Of a stretch of 6,736 nucleotides of DNA, positions 5,153 through 6,736 are shown piece after piece. The stretch is from assembly GCA_030042575.1 (NCBI GenBank), contig JASHZK010000290.1, forward strand, positions 1-6,736, read 5' to 3'. The notes under the pieces are model-generated. The model did no database searches. It saw only the letters and a list, made by a program, of their open reading frames with translations, and had not been told where the DNA came from. Origin of the DNA: Acidimicrobiales bacterium. GTDB taxonomy: Bacteria > Actinomycetota > Acidimicrobiia > Acidimicrobiales > UBA8190. How positions within the stretch are numbered: position 1 is the first letter of the stretch; each line of letters begins with the position of its first letter. Made by a program: the position numbers and the translations under genes.

Positions 5153-6736
5153 ATGGGCCTGGCCTCAGGCATAGCGATCTTCTTCTTCACCGACATCGAG
5201 GGCTCGACCGCCCTCTTGAGCCGCCTAGGGACCGACACCTATGCCCAGGTCCTTGCCGATCACCATCGGGTCGTCCGAGAGGCACTGTCGACCTACGGCG
5301 GAAGCGAGATCGGCACCCAGGGAGACGGCTTCTTCGCCGTCTTTGCCGCCGCCAGCAGCGCAGGAGCAGCGGCCATCGCCATCCAGCGCTCTCTGTCATC
5401 GACACCCTGGCCTGAGGGTGAGCACGTCAAGGTGCGCATCGGCCTGCATCTCGGGGAGGCGGTGGAGACGCCCTCTGGCCCAGTGGGCTTCGACGTGCAC
5501 CGGGCCGCTCGGGTGGCGGCAGTCGCCCATGGGGGCCAGATCGTTGCCTCCGAGACCGCAGCTGTCCTCTTACGTGGTTCGCTCCCCGAAGGTGCTTCCC
5601 TTCAGGACCTGGGCCAGCACCGCCTCAAGGACCTGGGCCGACCCGAGCACATCTACCAGCTCAACGCCGAGGGCCTCGAGACGCACTTTCCGCCACTGCG
5701 CTCCCTCGACAACCCCGACCTCAAGCACAACCTGCCCGTCCAGTTGACCAGCTTCATCGGGCGCGAGAGAGAACTGGCCGAGGTCGACGAGCTCGTCGGC
5801 AGTTCGCGCCTGGTGACCTTGGTGGGTCCGGCAGGGTCGGGAAAGACCCGTCTGGCGCTGCAGGTGGCCGCTGGCCTCCTCGATGGCTCGGGCGATGGCG
5901 TGTGGCTGGCGGATCTCTCAGCCCTGAGCGCCGAGGAACAGGTGGTCCGGGAGGTAGCGAGCGTGCTTAAGGTGCGAGAGGAAGCCAGCCACCCGCTTTC
6001 AGACACTCTCGTCGAATCCCTGCAGTACCGACACCTCTTCCTTCTCCTCGACAACTGCGAGCACCTCATCGACTCTTGCGCCAAGCTGGCTGGGACCATC
6101 GTGCGTCAGTGCCCGAAGGTTTGGATGCTCACTACCAGCCGCGAACCCCTGGCTGTGGCTGGAGAGCGGGTGTATCGGGTGCTACCTCTGAGCCTCCCGG
6201 AAACCGCCGAAGCGGACCTGGAAGCTCTTTCCACATCCGAAGCGGTCCGTCTCTTCCTGGAGCGGGCCAAAGAACACCGCCCGGACTTCTCGATGGACCA
6301 GAAAAACGCCTCGACCGTTGCCTCGGTGTGTCGCCACCTCGACGGTATCCCCCTCGCCCTGGAGCTGGCGGCTGCCCGGGTGCGCTCGATGTCCTTGGAG
6401 GACGTGGAGCGCCACCTTGAGACACGCTTTCGACTGCTCAGCTCCCGGTCGCGCACCGGAGCTGCGCGCCAGCAGACGCTCGAAGCCGCCGTGGCCTGGT
6501 CCTACGAGCTTCTCGATGAACCCGAGAAGCTGGTCTTCACCTGCCTGTCGGTGTTCCCCGGGAGCTTCGAGCTGGCAGCGGCCGAGGCGGTGTGCTCAAA
6601 GGCGGCCGCCATCGAAGAGTTCGAGGTGGTAGACCTCGTACAGTCGTTGGTCGACAAGAGCCTCCTCCAGATCGAACAGGCTCCAACCGGCATGCGCTAT
6701 CGCATGCTCGAGAGCATTGCCCATTACGCAGGAGAC
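5153..6736 (+). CDS. Class III cyclase-domain / STAND (NB-ARC-like) ATPase regulator (3' end outside window)
   Basis: The frame is open for 528 codons and runs off the window. Residues 1-175 are a class III cyclase domain: FFFTDIEGST with Asp14, GTQGDGFF with Asp58, and VHRAARV with His116 and Arg120. Residues about 195-435 are a STAND-type ATPase: the linker LTSFIGRERE, Walker A GPAGSGKT (Lys231), Walker B LFLLLDNCEHL (Asp300), TTSREPL (327-333) and DGIPLALELAAARVR. A winged-helix/arm follows (TLEAAVAWSYELLDEPEKLVFTCLS, LVDKSLL, YRMLESIAHYA). Homologues continue with TPR-like repeats and often a LuxR-type DNA-binding domain; these would lie beyond the window. The base-specifying Lys and Asp of active cyclases are both Gly (54 and 109), so the domain may be inactive or have altered specificity. 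ATG 5153 suits the domain start; in-frame GTG codons at 5147 and 5150 are alternatives. No strong ribosome site is visible. Confidence 0.93.
   Translation, partial: MGLASGIAIFFFTDIEGSTALLSRLGTDTYAQVLADHHRVVREALSTYGGSEIGTQGDGFFAVFAAASSAGAAAIAIQRSLSSTPWPEGEHVKVRIGLHLGEAVETPSGPVGFDVHRAARVAAVAHGGQIVASETAAVLLRGSLPEGASLQDLGQHRLKDLGRPEHIYQLNAEGLETHFPPLRSLDNPDLKHNLPVQLTSFIGRERELAEVDELVGSSRLVTLVGPAGSGKTRLALQVAAGLLDGSGDGVWLADLSALSAEEQVVREVASVLKVREEASHPLSDTLVESLQYRHLFLLLDNCEHLIDSCAKLAGTIVRQCPKVWMLTTSREPLAVAGERVYRVLPLSLPETAEADLEALSTSEAVRLFLERAKEHRPDFSMDQKNASTVASVCRHLDGIPLALELAAARVRSMSLEDVERHLETRFRLLSSRSRTGAARQQTLEAAVAWSYELLDEPEKLVFTCLSVFPGSFELAAAEAVCSKAAAIEEFEVVDLVQSLVDKSLLQIEQAPTGMRYRMLESIAHYAGD

Noticed and set aside
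5653..6693. Minus-strand frames of up to 148 codons over the STAND ATPase gene
   Set aside because: They are Ser/Arg-rich shadows opposite a plus-strand frame with clear Walker A, Walker B and cyclase motifs.
1..6736. CRISPR array, rRNA, insertion sequence or attachment site
   Set aside because: I saw no regularly spaced repeats, no rRNA-like segment, no transposase motif and no paired terminal repeats. The only direct repeat noted is 10 bp in a GC-rich gap.

Overview
The window is GC-rich DNA with gene families typical of a high-GC actinobacterium. Three things point that way: a MocR-type regulator, an ArsR regulator with a leaderless-type promoter, and class III nucleotide cyclases fused to an alpha/beta-hydrolase fold and to a STAND-type ATPase. 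I cannot name the species from the sequence. An Acidimicrobiia-like or other soil actinobacterium is a guess.

Layout. Positions 1-1220 (minus) hold most of a GntR/MocR regulator with an aminotransferase-like domain; its C-terminal end lies outside the window. Positions 1221-1883 hold three related GATAGC-type palindromes just upstream of that regulator. After them comes a tract of coding-like but broken sequence, with one possible small gene at 1551-1835. Positions 1884-2731 (minus) are a tight two-gene operon, an ArsR repressor followed by an AHSA1/SRPBCC-domain protein with an ATGA overlap. The operon is driven by a clear promoter that has a palindrome between its -35 and -10 boxes. Positions 2849-3433 (minus) encode a class I SAM-dependent methyltransferase. 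After a 129-bp divergent intergenic region, 3563-4900 (plus) encodes a 445-residue alpha/beta-hydrolase-fold/class III cyclase fusion. From 5153 to the end of the window (plus) lies the first 528 codons of a class III cyclase-domain/STAND ATPase regulator.

How they fit together. ArsR and SRPBCC almost certainly form a self-regulated unit. The two cyclase-domain genes lie head to tail, and they differ in an informative way. The first keeps the cyclase metal and base-recognition residues but appears to have lost its whole hydrolase triad, so it may be a ligand-sensing cyclase. The second keeps the metal aspartates and the ATPase motifs but lacks the base-recognition lysine and aspartate, so its cyclase domain may be a sensor or a regulatory domain. 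The MocR regulator has an elaborate operator region but no intact divergent target gene.

The methyltransferase and MocR-side genes are ordinary family members. The most interesting material is the pair of altered cyclase fusions, the two operator regions and the decayed tract next to the MocR gene.
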